DNA of 64,000 nucleotides from Bifidobacterium phasiani (GTDB taxonomy: Bacteria; Actinomycetota; Actinomycetes; Actinomycetales; Bifidobacteriaceae): NCBI RefSeq assembly GCF_019331775.1, contig NZ_JAHBBD010000005.1, positions 78,884 to 142,883 on the forward strand, written 5' to 3'. Numbering within the stretch: the first letter of the stretch is position 1; every line of letters starts with the position of its first letter. A program made the position numbers and the translations under genes. The notes beneath the pieces are model-generated. The model ran no database searches and was not told where the DNA came from. It saw nothing but the letters and a program-made list of their open reading frames with translations. Positions 28,036 through 35,842 of the stretch are shown piece by piece.

Positions 28036-28184
28036 TTGTTCGTCGCGAGTGCCCGACATTGCCGGTTGCGTTGGTTGTTCGTCGCAAGTGCCCGACATTG
28101 CCGGTTGCGTTAATTGCCTATCGCGAATGCCCGGCATCGCCGGTTGCGTTGGTCGTCCGTCACGATGCCCGGCATTGCCGGTCA
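28036..28184. repeat. 39-bp tandem repeats directly after tRNA-Arg
   Basis: Three full units of 39 bp (28036-28074, 28075-28113, 28114-28152) and a degenerate fourth. Shared core: TCGC-GA-TGCCCG-CAT-GCCGG. The first two units differ at three positions, the third is more diverged. Start is 14 bp after the tRNA. The unit is a multiple of three, but the frames it opens look spurious. Confidence 0.8.
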
Positions 28185-28708
28185 GTCCGCTTCGTCGGCG
28201 GGGCGGCCCCCTGGACGGGACAAGGCCTATGAACGGGACAGGCCCGCGGACGGGTCTGCTCCGTGAACGGGACGGGACCCGGACCCCGATGGCCGCCGGC
28301 GTCGGTTTTGGTTGATAAACAACGGGGCGACTGCGTTTTAGCAGACGCTGGGCGATCCCCAACGTCGGTTCGGTAGCACAGGTGCCGCCGCAAGTGCTAC
28401 CGAACCGACCCGATGCCGATGCGCAACGGGCGGCACGGTAGCCATGATGCCGCAAATGCCACGGAGCCGACGCCCGGACGGAAGACAACAACCGGTACAC
28501 GCGCGCCACACCCGGATACGCTCCATGCCGCCACGCCCCTCCTCGCCGTGCTGCGGCTTGTCCGCCATCCCCCGGCACCGCCGGGATGATCCCGACCGGG
28601 GTGACGCGGCGATGCGGTCCGCCTGTTATCGCCTGGCTCCGATTCATTCCGACGCATGGCGAGACGACAGGCCGCCGTTATCGCACGGCGCCGCTAGACT
28701 CGGGCGCC
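28185..28708. other. Gene-free interval with a 16-bp hairpin
   Basis: No gene is recognised. A perfect stem GTCGGTTCGGTAGCAC (28364-28379) with its complement (28394-28409) surrounds a 14-nt loop. A degenerate second version with the same order of words (GGTAGC, GCCGCAA, GAGCCGAC) follows at 28437-28472. Short GACGGGAC-type repeats occupy 28212-28275. No clear ribosome site or promoter for the acetyltransferase at 28709 was found. Confidence 0.5.
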
Positions 28709-29221
28709 ATGAGACTGATCGAGGCATGGAACGCCAACCCGGAGCGCGCCTACGCGCTGTTCGGCGCGTTCCCGGCGAACGAGCACGGGTTCGTCAACGA
28801 TGCGTACGGCATGGACCGCGACGAGTTCGCGCGGTACCTGCGCCGGACCGAGGACATGCACGCCGGCCGCGACCTGCCGCCGGGGTACGCGCCCGCCACG
28901 AAGTACATCCTCGTCAACGACGAGGGCGAGTATGTGGGCATCGTCAACCTGCGGCACCGGCTCAACGACGCGCTGCGCGAGGGCGCCGGGCACATCGGCT
29001 ACGGCATCGCGCCCGCATACCGCGGCCACGGCTACGCGACCGAGGGGCTGCGGCTGGCGCTGGCCATCGCCCGCGACGTCCACGGCATCGACGAGGCCTA
29101 CCTGAGCGTCGACAAGGACAACCCCGCCTCGCTGGCCGTGCAGCGGCATTGCGGCGCGCGCATCGACCACGAGAACGACACCGAGTACTTCACCCGCATC
29201 GACACGACCGCATTGGACTGA
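28709..29221 (+). CDS. GNAT-family N-acetyltransferase
   Basis: Acetyl-CoA-dependent acetyltransferase of 170 residues. The acetyl-CoA-binding region is IGYGIAPAYRGHGYATEGLRLAL (motif A, R-G-x-G-x-A), followed by AYLSVDKDNPASLAVQRHCGA typical of the C-terminal half of GNAT proteins such as the YjaB/RimL-like small-molecule or protein acetyltransferases. The N-terminal half (RLIEAWNANPERAYALFGAF) looks like the uncharacterised predicted-acetyltransferase group. The ATG at 28709 was chosen from domain alignment; no good ribosome site is visible. Substrate unknown. Confidence 0.85.
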   Translation: MRLIEAWNANPERAYALFGAFPANEHGFVNDAYGMDRDEFARYLRRTEDMHAGRDLPPGYAPATKYILVNDEGEYVGIVNLRHRLNDALREGAGHIGYGIAPAYRGHGYATEGLRLALAIARDVHGIDEAYLSVDKDNPASLAVQRHCGARIDHENDTEYFTRIDTTALD

Positions 29222-29241
29222 CCGCCGCGCTCCGGCGGCCG

Positions 29242-29289
29242 GACGGGTGTCGGAGCGCCGGACGGGGCGTCACCCGGCCGACACCCCGT
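29242..29289. terminator. Imperfect hairpin between convergent genes
   Basis: GACGGGTGTCGG (29242-29253) pairs with CCGACACCCCGTC (29277-29289) with one bulge. It lies between the convergent acetyltransferase and flavodoxin genes and may terminate both. Confidence 0.45.
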
Positions 29290-29827
29290 CCGCATCCGCC
29301 GACGCCAGCCACCGGGCGACGAGGGGACGCAAGGCGTCGGGGTCGGACTGGACTGCGGAGCCGAGGACCGGCAGGCCGTCGCGCACGTCGCACCCCGGCA
29401 GCGCCCCGCGCAGCTCGTCCATCGTGCGGGCCAGCCCGCTGCCCTCGTTGGTGCAGAACGGCAGGATCGTCTTGCCGCGCAGGTCATGGCCGTCCAGGAA
29501 CGTGCGCACCGGCATCGGCAGGGAGCCGCACCAGATCGGGTAGCCGAGCGCGATGCGGCCGGCGGCGGCGACGGCCCGTTCCGCGTCGAGGCCGTCCGGG
29601 GACACGGCCCGCAGCGCGATCCCGGGACGCGCCTGCGCCTCGAGCTCGTGCTGGATGAGCGACTTGGCCTCGTCGTAGCCGGCCGGATACGCCCGGTCCG
29701 GCACGATGCGCACCGACGCCGCGCCGGACTCCTCCGCCACGATGCGCGCCAGCTTCGCGGTGCTGCCCTCGTCGACGACGCCGACGTTGAAGTTCTCCCC
29801 GGGACGCGAGAAAAACACCACCAGCAT
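29270..29827 (-). CDS. Flavodoxin-family protein
   Basis: FMN-binding flavodoxin-like protein of 185 residues. LVVFFSRPGENFNVG at the N-terminus replaces the usual phosphate-binding T/S-x-T-G-x-T loop but is common in the bacterial flavodoxin family with long segments (as in Flavodoxin_4). IALGYPIWCGSLPMPVRTFL is the W-containing isoalloxazine loop, and KTILPFCTNEGSGLARTMDEL is the second flavin loop. It is probably a small electron carrier or a quinone/menadione reductase-like protein. AAGGAGG precedes the ATG. Confidence 0.88.
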   Translation of the reverse strand: MLVVFFSRPGENFNVGVVDEGSTAKLARIVAEESGAASVRIVPDRAYPAGYDEAKSLIQHELEAQARPGIALRAVSPDGLDAERAVAAAGRIALGYPIWCGSLPMPVRTFLDGHDLRGKTILPFCTNEGSGLARTMDELRGALPGCDVRDGLPVLGSAVQSDPDALRPLVARWLASADADGVSAG

Positions 29828-29988
29828 ACGGGACCTCCTTCGTCCGGACGGACGCCCGGCCGTGCGGCCGGACCGTCCGCCCCATCATACCCCCGACGCA
29901 CCGCCGGAGCGGCCGCCGCCGCACGCCCGTCGCGCGGGACGCCGCGGCGCGGCCGCACGCCGGGGGCGCATGCGGCTAGGATGATGCC

Positions 29989-30651
29989 ATGACCACTGCG
30001 CCTCGCCTGTACCGGCCGCTGCGGCTGGGGCATCTGACGCCGCTGGACGGCACGACCGTGCGCCCCGAGGATTCCTGCGACTCGGTCCGCATCGGCGTCG
30101 ACGGCACCGTCGGGCTCCTGGACTGGTCCGGCTGCTCGTTCTTCAACTGCGCCATCGAGTCGATCGGCGCGACCCGTCTCGCCGCCTCGTCGGCGCGCTG
30201 CTCCGGCGTGCGCATCGAGGCCGTCACGGCGCCGCACGCCGCCTTCGACCAGGCCTCGCTGCTGTCGGCCGAGATCCGCGACTCCCGCTTCGGCGCGATG
30301 GAGGCGATGGAGGCGACGATGCACTCGCTGCTCGTCGAGCGCTGCCGCATCGACTACCTCAACCTGCGGATGGCCCGCTGCCGCGACGTGGTGTTCCGCG
30401 GCTGCCTGATCGGCGACTTCGACGCGGCCGACGCCCAGCTGGAGCGTGTCGCCTTCGAGGACTGCGAGATCCGCTCGCTGACGTTCCGCCACGCCCGGAT
30501 CAGGGACGTGGACCTGCGCGGCGCGCGGCTCACGGAGATCCGCAACGCCGAGGCGCTGGCGGGCGTGACGATGACGCCCGGGCAGGTGGCCGACCTCGCC
30601 CAGGCCTTCGCCCGCCATCTCGGCGTCCGCATCGAGCAGGCCGAACGCTGA
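29989..30651 (+). CDS. Pentapeptide-repeat-like beta-helix protein
   Basis: Protein of 220 residues dominated by degenerate five-residue steps with small/hydrophobic centres (for example LVERCRIDYLNLRMARCRDV and AFEDCEIRSLTFRHARIRDV), which suggests a right-handed quadrilateral beta helix. A short helical C-terminus follows (MTPGQVADLAQAFARHL). Pentapeptide proteins include DNA mimics that bind gyrase and many of unknown role; nothing here decides between them. Convergent with the lactonase gene, with a hairpin between. Confidence 0.75.
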   Translation: MTTAPRLYRPLRLGHLTPLDGTTVRPEDSCDSVRIGVDGTVGLLDWSGCSFFNCAIESIGATRLAASSARCSGVRIEAVTAPHAAFDQASLLSAEIRDSRFGAMEAMEATMHSLLVERCRIDYLNLRMARCRDVVFRGCLIGDFDAADAQLERVAFEDCEIRSLTFRHARIRDVDLRGARLTEIRNAEALAGVTMTPGQVADLAQAFARHLGVRIEQAER

Positions 30652-30691
30652 CCGCGCCCCGACCACCGCTCCCGCCACGCGACATATGCAA

Positions 30692-30724
30692 AACCGCGCA
30701 CCCCGTCACATGGGATGCGCGGTT
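30692..30724. terminator. Bidirectional hairpin between pentapeptide-like and pgl genes
   Basis: AACCGCGCA / TGCGCGGTT 9-bp stem, extended past a mismatch by CCC/GGG, with a short loop. It lies between convergent genes. Confidence 0.65.
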
Positions 30725-30755
30725 CCGTGAACGCGGAAGGCGCCGGACCGGGCCG

Positions 30756-31571
30756 CTACCGCCAGCGCAGCAGCGAGGCCGCGTCGGCGTCCAGGTACCA
30801 CAGGGTCCGCTCGGCGCCGGCGGCGTAGGAGCTGGGGGTGTGCGGATCGCACGCCGTGCCCAGCGCGCGGGCCGCGGCCTCGGCCTTGCCCCGCTTCGAG
30901 GCGACCATCCACACCTCGCGGCTGCGGCGGATGAACGGCACGGTCAGGCTCACGCGCAGCGGCGGCATCTTCGGCGAGCGGGCGACGCCCACCGTCCAGG
31001 TGCCGGGCTCGTCGATCCGCACCTCGTCGCGGTCGGGGAACAGCGAGGCGAAGTGGCCGTCCGGCCCGATGCCGAACATCGCGACGTCGAACGCGCCGTC
31101 CGGGCCAAGCTGCCCCTCCAGCTCGCGCCGATAGTCGGCGGCCGCGCGAGCCAGGATCGCGTCGTTCTCCGCGTCGTCCGCGGCGTCGGCGACCTCGCGG
31201 GGCCGGTCGTCGGCGGGCATCTCGTGCACGTTGGCCTCGGGCAGCAGACCGTCGGCGACCAGCGCGCCGAACCAGGCCTCGCGCGCCTGCCCGGCGTTGC
31301 GGTCGGGGTCGTCGGGCGTCACGAATCGTTCGTCGCCCCACCACAGGTGGACGCGGTCCCACGCCACCGCGGCGGCGAACGGGTGCCCGACCATCGCCTG
31401 CAGCACGGCGATGCCGTCGCTGCCGCCGGTCAGCGCCACGTCGAAGCGCGGCCGTTCGGCCAGCGTCTCCGCCATCGTGAGCAGCAGTCGCGCGGCGACG
31501 GCCTGATGCAGCGTGCCGCGGTCGGGGAAGGTGACGACGGTGCGTCGTGATGTCGGTTCGGATTCGGCCAT
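30756..31571 (-). CDS. pgl: 6-phosphogluconolactonase
   Basis: Hydrolyses 6-phosphoglucono-lactone in the oxidative pentose phosphate pathway. The 271-residue protein has ALTGGSDG near residue 46, HLWWGDERFV (conserved Asp/Glu/Arg), and the family signature FDVAMFGIGPDGHFASLFP. It follows opcA by 65 bp in the order gnd, zwf, opcA, pgl. An AAAGGA site precedes the ATG. A small insertion is not evident; length is near the DevB type. Confidence 0.95.
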   Translation of the reverse strand: MAESEPTSRRTVVTFPDRGTLHQAVAARLLLTMAETLAERPRFDVALTGGSDGIAVLQAMVGHPFAAAVAWDRVHLWWGDERFVTPDDPDRNAGQAREAWFGALVADGLLPEANVHEMPADDRPREVADAADDAENDAILARAAADYRRELEGQLGPDGAFDVAMFGIGPDGHFASLFPDRDEVRIDEPGTWTVGVARSPKMPPLRVSLTVPFIRRSREVWMVASKRGKAEAAARALGTACDPHTPSSYAAGAERTLWYLDADAASLLRWR

Positions 31572-31636
31572 GCATATTCCTTTCAGGACAATTTCGAATC
31601 AATGGGCGGCGAGGCCATGACGCGCGGCCCGCGGGC

Positions 31637-32560
31637 TCACTCGTGGTCGACGAGCGTCCAGCCCTGCTCGATCACCTCGGCGTACACCTCGTCCGGGTCG
31701 AGCCGGCGCAGCTCCTCGCTCAGGCAGTCCTCGGGGGTGCGCATCGGCATCGGCACGGTCTGCTCGAACTCGCCGGGCAGCGACACGGCCATGCGCTCGT
31801 TCTCGCGGTGCATGCCGAACTCGCCGTCCTCGCACACGAACGTCACGCCGGCCACGCCCTCGGCGTTCCCGTCGCGATCGATGACGACCGGCACGCCGAG
31901 CCTGAGCGCCAGCCACGAGCCGAGCAGCTCCACCGACAGGTGGCGGGGCTGGCCGAGCACGCGCACCGAGCGGATCGGGCTGGCGGGCCGCTCCTCGAGC
32001 AGCGAGGCGAGCGTGGCGCGCCACATCGTCAGGCGCGTCCACGACATGTCGATGTCCTTGTCGGTGTAGTGCGCGCGCAACGCGGTGAACGCGGCCTCCG
32101 GGTTCTGGGCGCGCATCGCGTCGGTGATGCGGCTGCGGGCCATCATGCCGATCGGGTCGGCGGACGGGTTCTCGGGGGCGCGGGTCGGCCACCAGGCCAC
32201 GACCGGCGCGTCGGGCACGAGCAGCGGGATGACCAGCGTGTCCAGATGCCGCGTCAGCCCGCCGGTCGGCCGCAGCACGATGATCTCGCCGGCGCCGGCG
32301 TCCGCGCCGAAGCGCACCTGGGCGTCGAGCCGCGCGTCGTCGCCGACGTCGCGCCCCTCGGTGACGATGGCGATGACGCGGCACGGGTGCTCGCGGCTGG
32401 CGGCGTTCGCCGTGGCGAGCGAGTCCTCGAGGTTCGCGGCGTCGGTGCACACCAGCAGCGTGAGCACGCGGCCGAGCGCCGCCTCGCCGCGCCGCTCGTG
32501 CAGCTCGTCGATCTTGCTGGCGATGGCCGACGTGCTGGTGTCGGGAAGTTCAACGATCAT
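31637..32560 (-). CDS. opcA: Glucose-6-phosphate dehydrogenase assembly protein OpcA
   Basis: OpcA-type protein of 307 residues that promotes assembly or activity of glucose-6-phosphate dehydrogenase in cyanobacteria and actinobacteria. Family-like segments are VPDAPVVAWWPTRAPENPSADPIG and DIDMSWTRLTMWRATLASLLEE. Its ATG overlaps the zwf stop (ATGA at 32557-32560), strongly suggesting translational coupling with its partner. GGAGG lies 5 nt upstream. Confidence 0.95.
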   Translation of the reverse strand: MIVELPDTSTSAIASKIDELHERRGEAALGRVLTLLVCTDAANLEDSLATANAASREHPCRVIAIVTEGRDVGDDARLDAQVRFGADAGAGEIIVLRPTGGLTRHLDTLVIPLLVPDAPVVAWWPTRAPENPSADPIGMMARSRITDAMRAQNPEAAFTALRAHYTDKDIDMSWTRLTMWRATLASLLEERPASPIRSVRVLGQPRHLSVELLGSWLALRLGVPVVIDRDGNAEGVAGVTFVCEDGEFGMHRENERMAVSLPGEFEQTVPMPMRTPEDCLSEELRRLDPDEVYAEVIEQGWTLVDHE

Positions 32561-34107
32561 GGCATCCTCCAGTGATGGCCGTCGCGGGCGAGCATCTCGT
32601 CGGCCTCGGCAGGCCCCCACGTGCCCGCGCGGTAGGGCTGCGGCTGGCCCAGCGTGGACCAGTACTCCTCGATCGGGTCGAGGATCCTCCAGGACAGGTC
32701 GACCTCCTCGGTGGTCGGGAACAGCGGCGGGTCGCCGAGCAGCACGTCGAGGATCAGGCGCTCGTAGGCCTCCGGCGACGACTCGGTGAACGAGCGGCCG
32801 TAGCTGAAGTCCATGCTCACGTCGCGCACCTCCATCGCGGTGCCCGGCACCTTCGCGCCGAAGCGCATCGTCACGCCCTCGTCGGGCTGGACGCGGATCA
32901 CGACGGCGTTGGCGCCGAGCTCCCGGGTGGCGGTCGTCTCGAACGGCAGGTGCGGCGCGCGCTTGAACACGACCGCGATCTCGGTGACGCGCTTGCCCAG
33001 GCGCTTGCCGGTGCGCAGGTAGAACGGCACGCCGGCCCAGCGGCGGGTGTCGACGTCCAGGCGGATCGCCGCGTAGGTCTCGGTGGTCGAGGCCGGGTCG
33101 ATGCCCTGCTCCTCCAGATAGCCGATGACCTTCTCGGCGCCCTGCCAGCCGGCCGCGTACTGGCCGCGGGCGGTGTGGGCGGCGAAGTCGTCGGGCAGGC
33201 GGACCGCGGAGAGCACCTTGGTCTTCTCGGCGGTCAGGTCGCCGGCGGCGAACGAGACCGGCTCCTCCATCGCGGTCAGCGCCATGAGCTGCAGCAGGTG
33301 GTTCTGGATCACGTCGCGCGCGGCGCCGATGCCGTCGTAGTAGCCGGCGCGCCCGCCGATGCCGATGTCCTCGGCCATCGTGATCTGCACATGGCTGACG
33401 TAGTTGGCGTTCCACACCGGCTCGAACATCGTGTTGGCGAAGCGCAGCGCCAGCAGGTTCTGCACGGTCTCCTTGCCCAGGTAGTGGTCGATGCGGAACA
33501 CCGACTGCGGCTCGAAGACCTCGGAGACCACGCGGTCGAGCTCCTGGGCGCTCTTAAGGTCGTGGCCGAAGGGCTTCTCGATGATGACGCGGCGCCAGGC
33601 GCCCTCGCTGGAGCGCGCCAGGCCGCAGGCGGCGAGCTGGCGGGAGACCAGCGGGAAGTCGCGCGGCGGCACCGACATGTAGAACGCGTGGTTGCCGCGG
33701 GTGCCGCGGACGCGGTCGAGCTCGGAGACCGTGTCGGACAGTCGGGTGAAGGCCTCGGGGTCGTCGAACGTGCCGACGACGAAGCGCATGCCGTCGTGCA
33801 GCTGCCGGAACGTGCGCTCGTTGAACGGCGTGCGGCAGTGCTCGCGCACGTTCTGCTCGACGAAGCGGGCGAACTCCTCGTCGCTCCACTGGCGGCGGCC
33901 GAAGCCGACCAGCGCGAACCCGGCGGGCAGCAGGCCGCGGTTGGCCAGGTCGTACACGGCCGGCAGCAGCTTCTTCTTCGACAGGTCGCCGGTGACGCCG
34001 AAGATCACCAGCGAGCAGGGGCCCGCGATGCGCGGCAGGCGCAGGTCGCGCGGGTCGCGCAGCGGGTTGGTCCACGCCTCCTGGGGCGTGGCTGGGGTTG
34101 TTGCCAT
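32557..34107 (-). CDS. zwf: Glucose-6-phosphate 1-dehydrogenase
   Basis: NADP-dependent oxidation of glucose-6-phosphate. The 516-residue protein has the Rossmann start LVIFGVTGDLSKKKLLPA, the G6PD active-site signature RIDHYLGKETVQNL with catalytic His downstream, and EKPFGHDL. It feeds OpcA-assisted NADPH generation. In bifidobacteria sugar breakdown runs by the fructose-6-phosphate phosphoketolase shunt, so this branch is presumably for NADPH and pentose supply. AAGGA precedes the ATG. The gene follows gnd by 76 bp. Confidence 0.97.
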   Translation of the reverse strand: MATTPATPQEAWTNPLRDPRDLRLPRIAGPCSLVIFGVTGDLSKKKLLPAVYDLANRGLLPAGFALVGFGRRQWSDEEFARFVEQNVREHCRTPFNERTFRQLHDGMRFVVGTFDDPEAFTRLSDTVSELDRVRGTRGNHAFYMSVPPRDFPLVSRQLAACGLARSSEGAWRRVIIEKPFGHDLKSAQELDRVVSEVFEPQSVFRIDHYLGKETVQNLLALRFANTMFEPVWNANYVSHVQITMAEDIGIGGRAGYYDGIGAARDVIQNHLLQLMALTAMEEPVSFAAGDLTAEKTKVLSAVRLPDDFAAHTARGQYAAGWQGAEKVIGYLEEQGIDPASTTETYAAIRLDVDTRRWAGVPFYLRTGKRLGKRVTEIAVVFKRAPHLPFETTATRELGANAVVIRVQPDEGVTMRFGAKVPGTAMEVRDVSMDFSYGRSFTESSPEAYERLILDVLLGDPPLFPTTEEVDLSWRILDPIEEYWSTLGQPQPYRAGTWGPAEADEMLARDGHHWRMP

Positions 34108-34183
34108 ATCAGATCCTTACGATTCGGATGTCGGCCGGCGGCGCGGGGCCGGTGCCGCGCCGCGCCGCCGGCCGGGCGGCTGG

Positions 34184-35674
34184 TCAGGACTGCTTGATCT
34201 CCTCGCGGCCCTCCTCGGCCCACAGCGTGTGGAACACGCCGGGCTCGTCGACGCGGCCGTAGGTGTGGGCGCCGAAGTAGTCGCGCTGCGCCTGGATCAG
34301 CGCGGCGGGCAGACGGCGCGAGCGCAGGCCGTCGTAGTAGGCCAGCGACGAGGCGAACACCGGCACCGGGACGCCGGCCTGCGCGGCGCGGGCCACGACG
34401 CGGCGCCAGGAGTCCTGGGCGCCCTCGACGGCGGCCTTGAAGAACGGGTCGAACAGCAGCGAGCCGGGCTTGGTCCCGCCGGCGTAGGCGTCGGCGATGC
34501 GGTTGAGGAACCGCGCGCGGATGATGCAGCCGCCGCGCCAGATCTTGGCGACGGCGCCGAGGTCGATGTCCCAGCCGTGCTCGGCGGCGGCCTGTTCGAT
34601 CTCGTTGAAGCCCTGCGCGTAGGCGACGATCTTCGAGGCGTACAGCGCCTGGCGCACGTCCTCGACGAAGGCGGCGCGGGCCTGCGGGTCGGCGGCGATC
34701 GGTGCGAGCACGGCGGCGGGCTCGGGGCCGGCCAGGGCCTTGTCCCGGGCCTCGGCGCGCAGCCCGGCCTGCGAGGACAGGCCGCGGGCGAACACGGCCT
34801 CGCCGATGCCGGTGACCGGCACGCCCAGCGACAGCGCGGTCTGCACGGTCCAGGTGCCGGTGCCCTTCATACCGGCGCGATCGACGACCACGTCGACGAA
34901 CGGCTTGCCGGTCTTCGCGTCCTTGTGGCGCAGGATGTCGGCGGTGATCTCGATGAGGTAGGAGTTCAGGTCGCCCTCGTTCCAGGCGGCGAACACGTCG
35001 GCCAGCTCGTCGGCGGACATGCCCAGGCCGCGGCGCAGCAGGTCGTAGCTTTCGGAGATCAGCTGCATGTCGGAGTACTCGATGCCGTTGTGCACCATCT
35101 TGACGAAGTGGCCGGCGCCGTCGGTGCCGATGTGCGTGACGCACGGCTCGCCCTCGGCCTGCGCGGCGATCTGGCGGAAGATCGGGCCGAGGGTCTTCCA
35201 CGACTCCTCGGTGCCGCCGGGCATCATCGACGGGCCTTTGAGCGCGCCCTCCTCGCCGCCGGAGACGCCGCAGCCGACGAAGTGCAGGCCGCGGGCGCGG
35301 ATCGCCTTCTCGCGCCGGATCGTGTCCTCGTAGTAGGCGTTGCCGGCGTCCACGATGATGTCGCCGGGCTCCATCAGGTCGGCGAGCGCGTCGATCATCG
35401 CATCGGTGGGCGCGCCGGCCTTGACCATGATGATGGCCGTGCGCGGCCGGGTCAGGCTGGCCACGAATTCCTCGAGCGTGTCCGCCGGGACGAACGCGCC
35501 CTCGTCGCCGTGCTCGCGCATCAGCGTCTCGGTGCGCGCGTGGCTGCGGTTGAACACCGCCACCGTGTTGCCGTGGTGCGCGAGGTTGCGCGCCAGGCTG
35601 GCGCCCATCGCGGCCAGGCCGACGACGCCGATGTTGGCCTGCGGTTCGTTCGTGTGGTTGCTTTCCTGTGCCAT
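34184..35674 (-). CDS. gnd: 6-phosphogluconate dehydrogenase (decarboxylating)
   Basis: Converts 6-phosphogluconate to ribulose-5-phosphate and CO2. The protein of 496 residues has the Rossmann motif IGVVGLAAMGASLARNLA, the substrate-loop signature VGCGVSGGEEGALKGPSMMPGG, HFVKMVHNGIEYSDMQL (catalytic Lys and Asn), and the 6PGDH C-terminal block. It is long-chain, homodimeric type and probably NADP-specific (NRS after beta-2). I chose the ATG at 35674, 7 nt after AAAGG, six codons inside the longest frame. First gene of gnd-zwf-opcA-pgl. Confidence 0.96.
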   Translation of the reverse strand: MAQESNHTNEPQANIGVVGLAAMGASLARNLAHHGNTVAVFNRSHARTETLMREHGDEGAFVPADTLEEFVASLTRPRTAIIMVKAGAPTDAMIDALADLMEPGDIIVDAGNAYYEDTIRREKAIRARGLHFVGCGVSGGEEGALKGPSMMPGGTEESWKTLGPIFRQIAAQAEGEPCVTHIGTDGAGHFVKMVHNGIEYSDMQLISESYDLLRRGLGMSADELADVFAAWNEGDLNSYLIEITADILRHKDAKTGKPFVDVVVDRAGMKGTGTWTVQTALSLGVPVTGIGEAVFARGLSSQAGLRAEARDKALAGPEPAAVLAPIAADPQARAAFVEDVRQALYASKIVAYAQGFNEIEQAAAEHGWDIDLGAVAKIWRGGCIIRARFLNRIADAYAGGTKPGSLLFDPFFKAAVEGAQDSWRRVVARAAQAGVPVPVFASSLAYYDGLRSRRLPAALIQAQRDYFGAHTYGRVDEPGVFHTLWAEEGREEIKQS

Positions 35675-35842
35675 GTTGCTGCCTTTCGCCAAGTTGAGCG
35701 AGGGTTATCAGTAGTGTATTCCCACCGGGTATGGTACTCGGGGGTGTGCGCCGTACGCCCATCGCGTACGCGTCCGGTCCCGCCGGCCGGCATGGACGGC
35801 GGGCCGGACAGCCCGCGCGCGGGCGCGGCGCCGGGTCCGCGG

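Noticed and set aside
28036..28184. CRISPR array
   Set aside because: Units are contiguous 39-bp tandem repeats without unique spacers, degenerate, and no cas gene is near.
27949..28320. Integrated element with att sites at tRNA-Arg
   Set aside because: No integrase, and no repeat of the tRNA 3' end was seen downstream; only short tandem repeats are present.
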